Shown piece after piece: positions 8,566-17,893 of a stretch of 64,000 bases of DNA. The DNA is from Bacillota bacterium (lineage in GTDB: Bacteria; Bacillota; Limnochordia; Limnochordales; ZCTH02-B6): the NCBI GenBank assembly GCA_017577945.1, contig PKQS01000009.1, positions 186,001-250,000 on the forward strand, read 5' to 3'. The notes under the pieces were generated by a model. It made no database searches. It saw nothing but the letters and a program-made list of their open reading frames with translations, and was not told where the DNA came from. How positions within the stretch are numbered: position 1 is the stretch's first letter; every line of letters starts with the position of its first letter. The translations under genes and the position numbers were made by a program.

Positions 8566-8594
8566 CTGACCGTCGGGCGCGTTTGTGGTAAAAT
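8566..8594 (+). promoter_or_regulatory. sigma-A-type promoter of smc
   Basis: CTGACC (8566-8571), a 17-base spacer and TAAAAT (8589-8594) preceded by TTTGTGG, which gives an extended -10 flavour. It lies just after the sigma-factor gene and 34 bases before the smc start, so smc has its own promoter. The same GTGGTAAAAT core recurs before rplS. Confidence 0.7.
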
Positions 8595-8627
8595 GCAGGG
8601 GTGGTTTCCAGGGAGGTGCCACCCTTC

Positions 8628-11600
8628 GTGCGCTTACTCGCGCTCCGACTGCTGGGCTTCAAGTCGTTTCCCGACGCGACGGAGCTGCGCTTCGGCCCCG
8701 GCGTAACCGCCATCGTGGGGCCGAACGGCAGCGGCAAGAGCAACATCGTCGACGCCGTCCGTTGGGTGCTGGGCGAGCAAAATACGCGGGCGCTGCGCAG
8801 CGCGCGCGTGCCCGATCTCATCTTCAACGGCACCGCCCACCGCAAGCCTCTCGGGATGGGCCAAGTGACGCTGGTCATCGACAACAGCGACGAAACGCTC
8901 CCCCTGGAGTATTCGGAAGTCCATATCATGCGCCGCGTGCATCGCTCGGGCGAGAGCGAGTTTTTCATCAACGGCACGCCGTGCCGCTTGCGCGACGTTC
9001 AGCACTTGTTTCTCGGCACCGGGCTCGGGCGCGGCGGCATGGCCGTCATCGGCCAAGGCGAGATTGACGCCGTGCTGAGCGCCGACCCGGCGGAGCGTCG
9101 CTTGCTCATCGAGGAAACGGCCGGCACGAGCCGCTACACCGCGCAGAAGCGGCTGGCGGAGCAGCGGCTGGAGCGCGCGGCGCAAGACTTGGCGCGCGTG
9201 AAGGACTTGGCGGCGGAGCTGACCGCACGGGCGGCGGTGCTGGAGGAACAGGCCAAGGCGGCGGCCCGCTGGCGGGAAATCAACGCGGCCCTGCAGGCGC
9301 ACCGCGCGGCGCGCACGGCGAAGGAGTGGCTGGCGGCGCGGGCGCGGCTGGAGGAGGCGCAGCGGGATCTGGCCGCGGCGCGCGAGGGGCTGGCGGCGGC
9401 GGAAGGCGACGCGCAGGCGGCTGCAACAGCCGCGGCGCGGGCGGCGGAGGAAGAGCAGCGGCTGCGGGAACGGCTGGATGAGGCCCGGGCCGCATTGCAC
9501 GCGGCGCAGTCGGAGCTGGAGGGGGCGCGGCACCGGCTCGAGCTGGCGACGGCGCAGTGGAACGGCGCCAAGAAGCGCCTGGAGACGCTGGAGGACGAGC
9601 TCGCCCGCTACGAAGCGGAGCGCGCGGAAGCGGAAGCGCGGGCGGCGGCGGCGCGGGAGGAGCTGGCCCGGGAGCAGGAAAGCGTGGAACAGCTGGCGCA
9701 TAAGGCGGCGGCCGCGGAGGAGCGGCTGGCGGCGCACGACGCGGCTAACGCGGACGCGTACGCGAAGCTGGAAGCGCTGCGGGAGGAATTGCTGGCGGCC
9801 CGGCAGCGGGCGGCCTTGTGCGCAGGCGAGCTGCAGCGCTTGGCGGAGGAGGCCGCGCGGCGGGAGCAGGAGCGAGAGCGCTGGCGCCTGGCCGCGGCGG
9901 ACGCCGAGCGCCGGCTGGCCGAGGCGGAAGTGGCGCTGGCGGCGGCTCGAGAGGAGTTGCGGCGGGCCGAGGAGGCGGTACGCGGGCGGCGCGAGGAGGC
10001 CGAGCGACTGGCGCAGGCGCTGCAGGCGGCGCGGGCCGCGCTGGATGGGCGGCGGCGAGCGCTGGAGGCGGCGCGGGCGGCGCTGCAGGAGGCGCAGGCC
10101 CACCGGCGGGCGCTGGAGCGGCTGGAGGAAGAACATGTGGGATACCGCCCGGCGGTGCGGGCGGTGCTGGGAGCGGCCGCTGAGCTCGGGGGCATCCGCG
10201 GGCCGGTCGCGCAATTGCTGGACGTGCCGGCGGAATACGGAAACGCGATCCAAGCTGCGTTGGGCCCCGCGGCCCAGTACATCGTCGTCGACGACGAGCG
10301 GGCCGTGCAGCGGGCTATCGAGTTTTTGCGGAAACAGCGCGCCGGGCGGGCCACCTTCATGGCGCTGGACGCTGTCCGACCTCGCCCGCGGCCTGAAGAA
10401 GCCCGCGCGCTGCTACAGACTGCTGGGGTACTGGGCGTCGCCGCGGACCTGGTGCAGTTCGATCCTTCGGTGCGCCCGGTGGTGGAATATTTGCTGGGCC
10501 GCATCCTGGTGGTGGCCTCGCTGCCCGAGGCGCAGGCTCTCGCCCGGCGGCTGCCTGCCAGCCTGCGGTTGGTGACCCTGACGGGAGAGCTCCTGGTGCC
10601 GGGCGGTCCCGTGACGGGCGGCGCCGAACCCGGCCACGAGGGCGACGGGCTGCTGGCGCGCCGTCGCGAGCTCAAGGAGTGGCAAGCCAAGGAGCGGCGG
10701 GCCGCGGAGGAGCTGGCGCGCTGCCAGGAGGCGTTGCACGCGGCGGCTCAGCAGGTGGAGGCGCTGGAGCAGACGGCGGCGGCGAGCCAGGACGACGTGC
10801 AGCAAGAGGCGTTGCTGCTGGCGGAGCGCCGCCAGCGAGCGGCGCAGGCGGAAGCCGACGCGGCCGGGGCGGCCGCCGCGCTGCGGGAGGCGCGCGAGCG
10901 GCTGGCGGAGCTGGAGCGGCAGGCCGCCGGGGACACCGAACGGGCGCAGCGGCTCCGGGCGGAGGCGGCGGAGCTGGAGGAGCGCGTGCAGGCGCTGCAG
11001 GCGCAGGTGGAGCAGCTGGCGGCCGCGAGCCGCGAGGTGGAAGCGACGCGCCGCCGCCTGGCCGAGGAGCTGGCAGAGGTGCGGGCGCGGCTGGCGGCGC
11101 GGCAGGAGAGCTGGCGGGGCGCCCAGCGCGAGCTGGCCCGCTGGGAGGAGGCGCTGCGGCAGGCGCAGGCCGGCGCGGAGCGGCTGCGGCGGCAGCGCGC
11201 GGAGGCGGACCATGAACTGGCGGAGCTGAGCGCCGCGCTGGAAGCCCTGCGGGCGGACCTTCCTGCCAAGGAGGAGGCCGCACAAGCAGCGCAGGCGCGG
11301 CTGGAGCAGGCCAGCCTGGCCCTGGAGGAGGCGCAGCGCCGCAGCCGGCAAGCGCGCGCGGCCGTCGCGCAGGCGGAGCAACAGCTGGCGGCCTGGCGCG
11401 AGCGGGTGTGGGCTCTGGAGACGGCCGCGGCGCGCCACGCCGCGGCGCTGGAGAGCGCGGCGCAGCGCCTCGCGGAGCTGGACCTGTCGCCGGAGCAGGC
11501 GGAGGCGGCGGCTCGCCAGGAGGGGGCGTCGGCCCGGGTGCTGCGGGAGCTGGAGGAGGAGCTGCTGCAGCTAGGGGCCGTAAACTTGGGGGCGGAGCAG

Positions 11601-12170
11601 GAGCTCGCGGAGCTGCGGCAGCGCCTCGACTTTCTCAAGGCGCAGCAGGAAGACCTGGAGCGAGCCGCGGCCGACTTGGAGCAAGCCATCCGCCGCCTGG
11701 ACAAGTTGTCGCAGGAGCGCTTCGAGGAGGCATTCCGGCGGGTGGCTCGACACTTCGACGAAACGTTCCGGCGCCTGTTCGGCGGCGGCAAGGCGCAGCT
11801 GTCGCTGCTGGAGGACGGCGGCGTCGACGTGCACGTCCAGCTGCCCGGCAAGCGGCCGCAGCACCTGTTGGCCCTGTCGGGGGGCGAGCGCGCGCTGACG
11901 GCCATTGCTCTCTTGTTTGCGCTCCTGAAAGTGCAGCCCAGCCCTTTCTACGTGCTGGACGAGATCGACTCCGCACTGGACGAGGCCAACTTGGCGCGCT
12001 TTCAGACGCTGCTGCGGGAGGCGGCCCAGGAAGCGCAGTTTATCGTTGTCACGCACCGGGCCACGACGATGGAGACGGCCGACGCGCTCTACGGCGTCAC
12101 GTCCGCCGAGCCGGGCGTTTCCACCGTGGTGTCCCTCAGCTTGCAGGAAGCGTTGTCGACGGTCAGCTGA
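8628..12170 (+). CDS. smc: chromosome segregation protein SMC
   Basis: SMC forms the condensin ring with ScpA/ScpB. The protein has 1180 residues: N-terminal ATPase head with Walker A GPNGSGKS (31-38), a coiled arm to about 500, a hinge at about 503-655, the return coil, and the C-terminal head with signature LSGGERALTAIALLF and Walker B YVLDEIDSALDE. The arms are extremely rich in Ala, Glu and Arg. GTG 8628 is chosen: GGGAGGTG at 8611-8618 is 9 bases upstream and it gives the typical start (RLLALRLLGFKSFPD). GTG 8601 lies upstream of that site and is less likely. scpAB are not nearby. Confidence 0.97.
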   Translation: MRLLALRLLGFKSFPDATELRFGPGVTAIVGPNGSGKSNIVDAVRWVLGEQNTRALRSARVPDLIFNGTAHRKPLGMGQVTLVIDNSDETLPLEYSEVHIMRRVHRSGESEFFINGTPCRLRDVQHLFLGTGLGRGGMAVIGQGEIDAVLSADPAERRLLIEETAGTSRYTAQKRLAEQRLERAAQDLARVKDLAAELTARAAVLEEQAKAAARWREINAALQAHRAARTAKEWLAARARLEEAQRDLAAAREGLAAAEGDAQAAATAAARAAEEEQRLRERLDEARAALHAAQSELEGARHRLELATAQWNGAKKRLETLEDELARYEAERAEAEARAAAAREELAREQESVEQLAHKAAAAEERLAAHDAANADAYAKLEALREELLAARQRAALCAGELQRLAEEAARREQERERWRLAAADAERRLAEAEVALAAAREELRRAEEAVRGRREEAERLAQALQAARAALDGRRRALEAARAALQEAQAHRRALERLEEEHVGYRPAVRAVLGAAAELGGIRGPVAQLLDVPAEYGNAIQAALGPAAQYIVVDDERAVQRAIEFLRKQRAGRATFMALDAVRPRPRPEEARALLQTAGVLGVAADLVQFDPSVRPVVEYLLGRILVVASLPEAQALARRLPASLRLVTLTGELLVPGGPVTGGAEPGHEGDGLLARRRELKEWQAKERRAAEELARCQEALHAAAQQVEALEQTAAASQDDVQQEALLLAERRQRAAQAEADAAGAAAALREARERLAELERQAAGDTERAQRLRAEAAELEERVQALQAQVEQLAAASREVEATRRRLAEELAEVRARLAARQESWRGAQRELARWEEALRQAQAGAERLRRQRAEADHELAELSAALEALRADLPAKEEAAQAAQARLEQASLALEEAQRRSRQARAAVAQAEQQLAAWRERVWALETAAARHAAALESAAQRLAELDLSPEQAEAAARQEGASARVLRELEEELLQLGAVNLGAEQELAELRQRLDFLKAQQEDLERAAADLEQAIRRLDKLSQERFEEAFRRVARHFDETFRRLFGGGKAQLSLLEDGGVDVHVQLPGKRPQHLLALSGGERALTAIALLFALLKVQPSPFYVLDEIDSALDEANLARFQTLLREAAQEAQFIVVTHRATTMETADALYGVTSAEPGVSTVVSLSLQEALSTVS

Positions 12171-12189
12171 AGGAGAGGAAGGCGAAGAC

Positions 12190-13116
12190 GTGGGATTGGC
12201 AGGCGGTTGGCTGCAACGGCTGAAAGAGGGTCTGGCCCGCACCCGGGAAGGCCTGAAGGAGCGGGTGGACGAGCTACTTACCGGCCGCGGCGGCCGCATT
12301 GACGAGTCAGTCTACGAAGGGCTGGAGGAAGCGCTGATCTTGGCCGACACGGGCGTGGCGGCCACGATGCGCATTATCAACGGCTTGCGGGAGCGGGTGC
12401 GCGCGGAGAAGCCCCAAAGCGAGCAGGCCGTCAAAGCGCTGCTCAAAGAGGAAATTCTCGGCCTGCTCAAGCCCGTCGCGCAGCCTTTGGCGTGCAACGA
12501 GCAGGGCTTGACGGCCATGCTCGTCGTCGGCGTCAACGGCGCCGGCAAGACGACCACCATCGGCAAGCTGGCCCACCGGTTTGTCGCCGCGGGTAAGCGC
12601 GTCGTCATTGGCGCGGCCGACACGTTTCGCGCCGCGGCCATCGAACAGCTGCAGGCGTGGGGCCAACGCACCGGCGCGACCGTCATCGCTCAGCAAGCCG
12701 GTGCCGATCCGGCGGCAGTGGCCTTCGACGCCGCCGCGGCGGCCATGGCGCGAGGCGCCGACGTGCTGATGGTGGATACGGCGGGCCGGCTGCAGACCCG
12801 CGCTAACTTGATGCAGGAGCTAAGCAAGGTACACCGCGTGCTGGTCCGGCAGCTGGGACGGCCGCTGGACGAGGTGCTGCTGGTCTTGGACGCGACGACG
12901 GGCCAAAACGGCTTGTCGCAAGCCAGGCTGTTCAGCGAGGCCGTTCCCGTCACCGGCATCGCCCTCACCAAGCTGGACGGTACCGCCAAAGGCGGCATCG
13001 TCATCGCCATCGCGGAGGAACTCAAACTGCCTGTGAAGCTGGTGGGCGTGGGCGAGCAGGTGGACGATCTGCAGGACTTCGACCCCGAGGCGTTCGTCGA
13101 AGCGCTCTTCGCTTGA
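12190..13116 (+). CDS. ftsY: signal recognition particle receptor FtsY
   Basis: FtsY is the membrane-associated GTPase that docks SRP-ribosome complexes at the Sec translocon. The 308-residue protein is a compact NG-domain form without the long acidic A domain of E. coli. It shows the P-loop GVNGAGKTTTIGKLA, DTFRAAAIEQL, DTAGRLQ and TKLDGTAKGG motifs. GTG 12190 follows GGAAGG by 7 bases. It forms the conserved smc-ftsY-ylxM-ffh block; the promoter of ylxM begins inside its last codons. Confidence 0.96.
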   Translation: MGLAGGWLQRLKEGLARTREGLKERVDELLTGRGGRIDESVYEGLEEALILADTGVAATMRIINGLRERVRAEKPQSEQAVKALLKEEILGLLKPVAQPLACNEQGLTAMLVVGVNGAGKTTTIGKLAHRFVAAGKRVVIGAADTFRAAAIEQLQAWGQRTGATVIAQQAGADPAAVAFDAAAAAMARGADVLMVDTAGRLQTRANLMQELSKVHRVLVRQLGRPLDEVLLVLDATTGQNGLSQARLFSEAVPVTGIALTKLDGTAKGGIVIAIAEELKLPVKLVGVGEQVDDLQDFDPEAFVEALFA

Positions 13117-13142
13117 CAGGCGAACGGCCCATTCTGTATACT
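13113..13142 (+). promoter_or_regulatory. strong sigma-A-type promoter before ylxM-ffh
   Basis: TTGACA (13113-13118), an 18-base spacer and TATACT (13137-13142): a consensus -35 and near-consensus -10. The -35 box contains the ftsY stop codon TGA (13114-13116). It should drive ylxM, ffh and possibly the rpsP-trmD genes independently of smc-ftsY. Confidence 0.85.
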
Positions 13143-13188
13143 CACACCTGTAAAGTCCACGGGCTTAACAGAGGTGCATGCACGCAAC

Positions 13189-13575
13189 GTGTCGACGGCC
13201 AAAAAGGTCCGCATGAACCTTCTCTACGATTTCTACGGCCAGCTGCTGACGAAAAAGCAGCGCACATTTTTCGACTTGTACTACCAGGATGATTTGTCGC
13301 TGGGCGAGATCGCGGCGCAGCACGACGTGACCCGCCAGGCGGTGTACGACATCCTCAAGCGCTCCGAGCGCACCCTGGAGGCGTTTGAGGCCAAGCTCAA
13401 GCTGGTGGAGCGTTTTTTGCGCGGCCAGCAGGTCCTCCGGCAAGTAGAGAAGGACCTGGCGGCGTTGGCCGACGACGTGGCGAAGCTCGTGGACGGAGAG
13501 AAAGGCCGGGAAGTGGTCGAGCGCATCCGCGCCATCGGCCGGCTGGTGCAGTCGCTGGCGGAGACCGACAAGTAG
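13189..13575 (+). CDS. ylxM: YlxM family DNA-binding protein (UPF0122), SRP operon protein
   Basis: A 128-residue protein with a sigma-70 region-4-like helix-turn-helix ([19 protein letters not shown]) and a coiled C-terminal part. The family (YlxM/SRP-associated protein p13) always lies before ffh and in Streptococcus modulates SRP GTPase activity. The start is uncertain: GTG 13189 is 12 bases after GAGGTG; GTG 13174 is inside that site; ATG 13213 ([10 protein letters not shown]) is a shorter option close to the usual family start. Confidence 0.9.
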   Translation: MSTAKKVRMNLLYDFYGQLLTKKQRTFFDLYYQDDLSLGEIAAQHDVTRQAVYDILKRSERTLEAFEAKLKLVERFLRGQQVLRQVEKDLAALADDVAKLVDGEKGREVVERIRAIGRLVQSLAETDK

Positions 13576-13588
13576 AGGCGGTGTCGCG

Positions 13589-14920
13589 TTGTTCAGCAAC
13601 TTGGCGGAAAAGCTGCAGTCGGCCCTCGACAAGCTGCGCGGGCGGGGCAAGCTGACCGAGAAAGACGTGGACGAAGCGCTGCGGGAAGTCCGCCTCGCGC
13701 TGCTGGAGGCCGACGTCAACTTCCGCGTCGTCAAGGACTTCATCGCCCGGGTCCGGGAGCGGGCCGTGGGCGAGGAGGTCATGAAGAGCCTGACGCCCGG
13801 CCAGCAGGTCATCAAGATCGTCTACGAAGAGCTGACCGCGCTGCTGGGCGGAAGCCAAGCCAAGTTGCAGTTTTCCGGCCGGACGCCCCACGTGGTCATG
13901 CTGGTGGGGCTGCAAGGCGCGGGCAAGACGACGACGGTGGCCAAGCTGGCCGCGCTGCTGCGGCGGCAAGGGCACCGGCCGCTGATGGTGGCGGCCGACG
14001 TGTACCGGCCGGCGGCCATTAAGCAGCTGCAAGTGCTGGGCCAGCAGTTGAACGTCCCGGTCTTCGCGCTGACGGAAAAGGACGACCCGGTTGAGATCGC
14101 CAAGGGCGGCGTCGCCCACGCGCGGGCGTACGGCAACGACGTGGTGCTCATCGATACGGCGGGCCGGCTCCACGTGGACGCGGAGATGATGGACGAGCTG
14201 GCCCGCATCGCCCGCGAGGTGGAGCCGAAAGAGACGCTGCTGGTGCTCGACGCGATGACCGGCCAGGAAGCGGTCAACGTCGCCGTTAAGTTCAACGAGC
14301 GGCTGAATCTGACCGGGTTCATCATGACGAAGATGGACGGCGACGCCCGCGGCGGCGCCGCACTGTCGGTCAAAGCCGTGGTGGGCAAGCCCATCAAGTT
14401 CGTCGGCGTCGGCGAGAAGCTGGATGCGCTGGAGCCTTTCCACCCGGACCGCGCGGCGTCGCGTATTCTGGGCATGGGCGACGTGCTGACGCTCATCGAA
14501 AAGGCGCAAGCGGCCATCGACGAGCAGACGGCGCAGAAGATGGCCGAGAAGCTGCGCACGGCCGACTTCACGCTGGAAGACTTCCTGGAGCAGATGCAGC
14601 AGCTCCGGAAAATGGGGCCGCTGGACCAGCTGCTCGGCATGCTGCCGGGCTTCGGCCCGCAGCTGAAGGGCCTGCGGGTCGACGAGAAGCAACTGGTCGT
14701 CATGCAGGCCATCATCCAGTCCATGACGCCGGAGGAGCGGGCCAACCCGTCCATCATCAAGGGCAGCCGCAAGCGGCGCATCGCCGCCGGCAGCGGCACC
14801 TCGGTGCAGGACGTCAACCGCCTGCTGAAACAGTTCGAGCAGACGAAAGCCTTGTTCAAGCAGCTGGGCGGCCAGGGCGGCCGGCGCCGGGGCATGTGGG
14901 CCCGCTTGTTCCAAAACTGA
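13589..14920 (+). CDS. ffh: signal recognition particle protein Ffh
   Basis: Ffh is the SRP GTPase that binds signal sequences and 4.5S/6S RNA. The 443-residue protein has an N domain, a G domain with P-loop [10 protein letters not shown] (from about residue 107), DTAGRLH and [10 protein letters not shown], and an M domain carrying the RNA-binding motif [19 protein letters not shown] 13589 follows AGAGGCGG and matches the usual start ([10 protein letters not shown]). It partners with FtsY encoded two genes upstream. Confidence 0.97.
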   Translation: MFSNLAEKLQSALDKLRGRGKLTEKDVDEALREVRLALLEADVNFRVVKDFIARVRERAVGEEVMKSLTPGQQVIKIVYEELTALLGGSQAKLQFSGRTPHVVMLVGLQGAGKTTTVAKLAALLRRQGHRPLMVAADVYRPAAIKQLQVLGQQLNVPVFALTEKDDPVEIAKGGVAHARAYGNDVVLIDTAGRLHVDAEMMDELARIAREVEPKETLLVLDAMTGQEAVNVAVKFNERLNLTGFIMTKMDGDARGGAALSVKAVVGKPIKFVGVGEKLDALEPFHPDRAASRILGMGDVLTLIEKAQAAIDEQTAQKMAEKLRTADFTLEDFLEQMQQLRKMGPLDQLLGMLPGFGPQLKGLRVDEKQLVVMQAIIQSMTPEERANPSIIKGSRKRRIAAGSGTSVQDVNRLLKQFEQTKALFKQLGGQGGRRRGMWARLFQN

Positions 14921-14981
14921 CGCTTTCCACCCATTGCTTGGTTCCTGATCAGGGAGCCGACGCGGAAACGGAGGTGACAAC

Positions 14982-15245
14982 GTGGCGGTTCGCATTCGCC
15001 TGACCCGGATGGGGGCCAAGAAGCAGCCGTTTTACCGCTTGGTCGTCGCCGACGCGCGCACGCCGCGCGACGGGCGCTATATTGACCAGCTCGGCTACTA
15101 CAACCCTCTGACCGAGCCGGCGGAGATCGTGATTGACGAGCAAAAGGCGCTCGATTGGCTGCGCAAGGGCGCTCAGCCGTCCGACACCGCGCGGGATCTG
15201 CTGCGGAAGGCCGGCATCTGGCAGAAGTTCAAGCCGTCGGAGTAA
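14982..15245 (+). CDS. rpsP: 30S ribosomal protein S16
   Basis: An 87-residue protein starting [19 protein letters not shown], the invariant S16 N-terminus, with [11 protein letters not shown]. It binds 16S rRNA in 30S assembly. GTG 14982 is preceded by the near-perfect GGAGGTGAC at 14970-14978. It starts the rpsP-khpA-rimM-trmD ribosome/tRNA maturation group. Confidence 0.97.
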   Translation: MAVRIRLTRMGAKKQPFYRLVVADARTPRDGRYIDQLGYYNPLTEPAEIVIDEQKALDWLRKGAQPSDTARDLLRKAGIWQKFKPSE

Positions 15246-15265
15246 GGTCGCGAGGGGGACGGCTC

Positions 15266-15496
15266 GTGAAGGAGCTGTTGGAGTACGTCGCGCGCCAACT
15301 GGTGAGTCGCCCGGAAGCCGTGGAAGTGCATGAGGTCGCGGGCGAGCGGTCGGTGGTGCTGGAGCTGCGCGTGGACGACGAGGACCTCGGGCGCGTCATC
15401 GGGCGCCGGGGGCGCGTCGCTCGCGCCTTGCGGACCCTGATCAAGGCGGCGGCGGCGCGCGAAGGGCGCCTAGTACACGTGGAGATCGTCGACTGA
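15266..15496 (+). CDS. khpA: KH domain RNA-binding protein KhpA (YlqC)
   Basis: A 76-residue single KH domain: the GxxG loop is GRRG in GRVIGRRGRVARALR. KhpA usually dimerises with KhpB (Jag) and binds small and messenger RNAs affecting cell division and elongation in Gram-positive bacteria. GTG 15266 follows GAGGGGG and gives MKELLEYVARQLV, the usual start. Its position between rpsP and rimM is the conserved one. Confidence 0.93.
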   Translation: MKELLEYVARQLVSRPEAVEVHEVAGERSVVLELRVDDEDLGRVIGRRGRVARALRTLIKAAAAREGRLVHVEIVD

Positions 15497-15501
15497 CGGG
15501 C

Positions 15502-16014
15502 ATGGACGAGCTGGTTTCCATCGGGCGGGTGACGGCGCCCCACGGCGTGCGGGGCGAGGTGCGGGTCCTGCCGCTGACCGACTTTCCCGAGCGCTTTCGG
15601 GTCGTGCAGCGGCTGTTCGTCAGGCGGCCGCGGGCACAAGCCCCGGAGGAGCGGCGGGTCGAGCAGGTTCGGTTCCATAAGCAGTTCGTCATCGTCAAGC
15701 TGGAAGGCATCGACACCCGCAACGACGCGGAGACGCTGCGGCGCGCCTTGCTGCAGGTGGCGCCAGACGAAGTGTATCCGTTGCCCGAAGGGTACTACTA
15801 CGTGTTCCAGATCGTCGGCTTGCGCGTCTTTGATCAAGACGGGCGCGAGCTCGGTGTCGTCGACGACGTGTGGTTTACGGGCGCCAACGACGTGTACGTC
15901 GTCAAGGCTTCGGACGGCCGCGAGATCTTGCTGCCCGCCGTGCGTGAGTTCATCCTGCGCATCGACTTAGAGAGCGGGCGCATGGACGTGCGGCTGCTGC
16001 CGGGGTTGGAGTGA
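15502..16014 (+). CDS. rimM: 16S rRNA processing protein RimM
   Basis: RimM helps mature the 3' domain of the 30S subunit through its contact with S19. The 170-residue protein has the N-terminal beta-barrel ([16 protein letters not shown]) and the C-terminal PRC-barrel ([20 protein letters not shown]). The ATG at 15502 is 5 bases after the khpA stop and has only a weak ribosome site, so coupling to khpA is likely. Confidence 0.95.
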   Translation: MDELVSIGRVTAPHGVRGEVRVLPLTDFPERFRVVQRLFVRRPRAQAPEERRVEQVRFHKQFVIVKLEGIDTRNDAETLRRALLQVAPDEVYPLPEGYYYVFQIVGLRVFDQDGRELGVVDDVWFTGANDVYVVKASDGREILLPAVREFILRIDLESGRMDVRLLPGLE

Positions 16015-16018
16015 CCTC

Positions 16019-16807
16019 ATGCGCATCGACGTCTTGACGTTGTTTCCCGAAATGTTTGCCGGGCCCTTGGACCACAGCATCGTGGGCCGGGCCCGCAAAC
16101 AGGGAATCTTGGAGATTCGGTTGGTCAACATCCGAGACTTCGCCACGGACAAGCACCGGCAAGTGGACGACACGCCTTACGGGGGCGGCCCGGGCATGGT
16201 CATGAAGCCGGAGCCCATCTACGCCGCCGTGGAGGCAGTCGCGGGTCCGCGGCGCTTGCCGTGGGAGGAAAACGGGCCGGAGGCGGAGGGCGGTCCAGGC
16301 CAGGCGCACGTGATCCTGCTGGATCCGCAAGGTGTGCCGTTCACCCAGGCGAAAGCGTGGGAGCTGGCCGCCAAGGAGCACCTGGTGCTCATTTGCGGAC
16401 ACTACGAAGGCGTCGACGAGCGAGTGCGAGCCATCGTCGACGAAGAGCTGTCCATCGGCGATTACGTCCTGACGGGCGGGGAGCTGGCAGCCATGGTGGT
16501 CATCGACGCGGTCTGCCGGCTGCTGCCGGGAGCGCTGGGCGAGGCCGAGTCGGCCAAGCAGGAGTCCTTCGAAGGTTTCGTGCTGGACCACCCGCACTAC
16601 ACGCGGCCCTTCGAGTTCCGCGGTATGAAAGTGCCGGAGATCTTGCTCAGCGGGCATCACGAGGAAATCCGGCGCTGGCGGCGGCGGGAAGCTCTGAAGC
16701 GGACGCTGGAGCGCCGGCCAGACTTGCTGGAGAAGGCGCCGCTCTCCGAGGAAGACCGCCGCATGCTGGCCGAGCTGCGGGCGGCGCGCGGCGAAACGGC
16801 GCAGTAG
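16019..16807 (+). CDS. trmD: tRNA (guanine-37-N1)-methyltransferase
   Basis: TrmD methylates G37 of tRNAs next to the anticodon and prevents frameshifting. The 262-residue SPOUT enzyme has [17 protein letters not shown], the knot motif [13 protein letters not shown] with the essential aspartate, and [10 protein letters not shown]. It starts [13 protein letters not shown], preceded by GGAGTGA that overlaps the rimM stop. About 20 residues longer than E. coli TrmD at the C-terminus. Confidence 0.97.
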   Translation: MRIDVLTLFPEMFAGPLDHSIVGRARKQGILEIRLVNIRDFATDKHRQVDDTPYGGGPGMVMKPEPIYAAVEAVAGPRRLPWEENGPEAEGGPGQAHVILLDPQGVPFTQAKAWELAAKEHLVLICGHYEGVDERVRAIVDEELSIGDYVLTGGELAAMVVIDAVCRLLPGALGEAESAKQESFEGFVLDHPHYTRPFEFRGMKVPEILLSGHHEEIRRWRRREALKRTLERRPDLLEKAPLSEEDRRMLAELRAARGETAQ

Positions 16808-16836
16808 TTGTCGGCCGTGGGAGCCCGTGGTAAAAT
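16808..16836 (+). promoter_or_regulatory. sigma-A-type promoter of rplS
   Basis: TTGTCG (16808-16813), a 17-base spacer and TAAAAT (16831-16836). It begins right after the trmD stop and gives rplS-lepB-rbgA their own start. The GTGGTAAAAT stretch is identical to that of the smc promoter. Confidence 0.7.
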
Positions 16837-16890
16837 AGCGCGGTCCCACGATGCGCGTAGCGAGCAAGTGGCTGCAAGGAGTGAACGGAA

Positions 16891-17235
16891 GTGGACATCA
16901 TTCGCTCCATCGAGCAAGAGCAAATGCGCACCGACTTGCCGGATTTCAAGCCCGGCGACACGGTTCGCGTGCACGTTAAGGTCATCGAGGGCGATCGCGA
17001 GCGCGTCCAGGTCTTCGAAGGCATCGTGATGCGGCGCAGCGGCGGCGGCCTGAGCGAGACGTTCACCGTGCGCAAGATTTCCGCCGGCGTCGGCGTCGAG
17101 CGCCTGTTCCCGCTGCATTCGCCGCTGATCGAAAAGATCGAAGTGGTCCGGCGGGGTCGGGTGCGCCGCGCGAAGCTGTACTATCTGCGGGACCGCGTCG
17201 GTCGCGCTGCTCGGATTGAAGAGCGCCGCGCCTGA
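16891..17235 (+). CDS. rplS: 50S ribosomal protein L19
   Basis: A 114-residue protein at the 30S-50S interface, with the typical [20 protein letters not shown] and [20 protein letters not shown] 16891 follows AAGGAGTG by 7 bases. In its usual place after trmD; a promoter lies upstream. Confidence 0.97.
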   Translation: MDIIRSIEQEQMRTDLPDFKPGDTVRVHVKVIEGDRERVQVFEGIVMRRSGGGLSETFTVRKISAGVGVERLFPLHSPLIEKIEVVRRGRVRRAKLYYLRDRVGRAARIEERRA

Positions 17236-17250
17236 CGGGGGTGCGGCGCC

Positions 17251-17823
17251 TTGCCGGGCGACAACGGGCGAAGGGGCGCGTTGAAGTCGGAGATCCGCGA
17301 GTACATCGAGGCGCTGCTGCTCGCCGTCATCTTGGCGGGACTGATTATCGCCTTCGTCGCGCAGTCGTTCCTCGTGCACGGCAGCTCCATGGAACCGACG
17401 CTGTCGGACGGCGAGCGGCTGCTGGTGGATAAGATTACGTATCGCCTGCGGCCGCCGGAGCGGGGCGAAATCATCGTCTTCCACTACCCCGCGGATCCGA
17501 AGCGCAAGTTCATCAAGCGCGTCATCGGGCTGCCCGGCGACGTGATTCAGATTCGCGGCCATCAGCTGTATCTGAACGGCGTGCCCGTCGAGGAACCGTA
17601 CATCAACGGTCCGATTCTGGAGTCGTTCGGCCCCGTGCGCGTGCCCGAGGGGCACGTGTTCGTCCTCGGCGACAACCGCAACAACTCGGACGACAGCCGG
17701 TATCCGGACGTCGGCCCGGTGCCGATGGAGATGATCGTAGGCGTAGCCCGCCTGGTGTACTGGCCGCCGAGCCGCATCGGTCTCATCCGTGTGCCGGCGG
17801 TTTTTGCGGCGCTGGAGCGCTAG
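17251..17823 (+). CDS. lepB: signal peptidase I
   Basis: A type I signal peptidase that cleaves exported preproteins. The 190-residue protein has one N-terminal membrane anchor (about residues 21-41), the catalytic serine S46 in HGSSMEPTL and the catalytic lysine K89 in KRVIGLPGD, and box E GDNRNNSDDSR. TTG 17251 follows GGGGGTG. It is the small Gram-positive SipS-like form. Placement between rplS and rbgA is common in Clostridia and related groups. Confidence 0.95.
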   Translation: MPGDNGRRGALKSEIREYIEALLLAVILAGLIIAFVAQSFLVHGSSMEPTLSDGERLLVDKITYRLRPPERGEIIVFHYPADPKRKFIKRVIGLPGDVIQIRGHQLYLNGVPVEEPYINGPILESFGPVRVPEGHVFVLGDNRNNSDDSRYPDVGPVPMEMIVGVARLVYWPPSRIGLIRVPAVFAALER

Positions 17824-17878
17824 ATTCCGACGGGACCGGCAGGCTCCGTCCGCGGCGGATCGCGCTCGCGGCCGCGGC

Positions 17879-17885
17879 AAGGAGG
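17879..17885 (+). promoter_or_regulatory. ribosome binding site of rbgA (points to a non-canonical start)
   Basis: AAGGAGG is a perfect Shine-Dalgarno sequence. In the rbgA frame the next codons are GCG AGC ACG ATC GAG CTG CAA TGG, with no ATG, GTG or TTG at a usable distance. ATC 17894 lies 8 bases away and ACG 17891 5 bases away. Confidence 0.75.
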
Positions 17886-17893
17886 CGAGCACG

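Noticed and set aside
8634..10253. Long open frame antisense to smc (over 500 codons), and similar frames antisense to fabH, ffh, topA, hslU, flhA and others
   Set aside because: They are by-products of high-GC codon use in the real genes, have Arg/Ala/Pro-rich compositions, no family motifs and no ribosome sites.
14940..14958. Hairpin GGTTCC/GGAGCC between ffh and rpsP as a terminator
   Set aside because: The stem is short with a G-U pair and there is no T run; rpsP follows directly.
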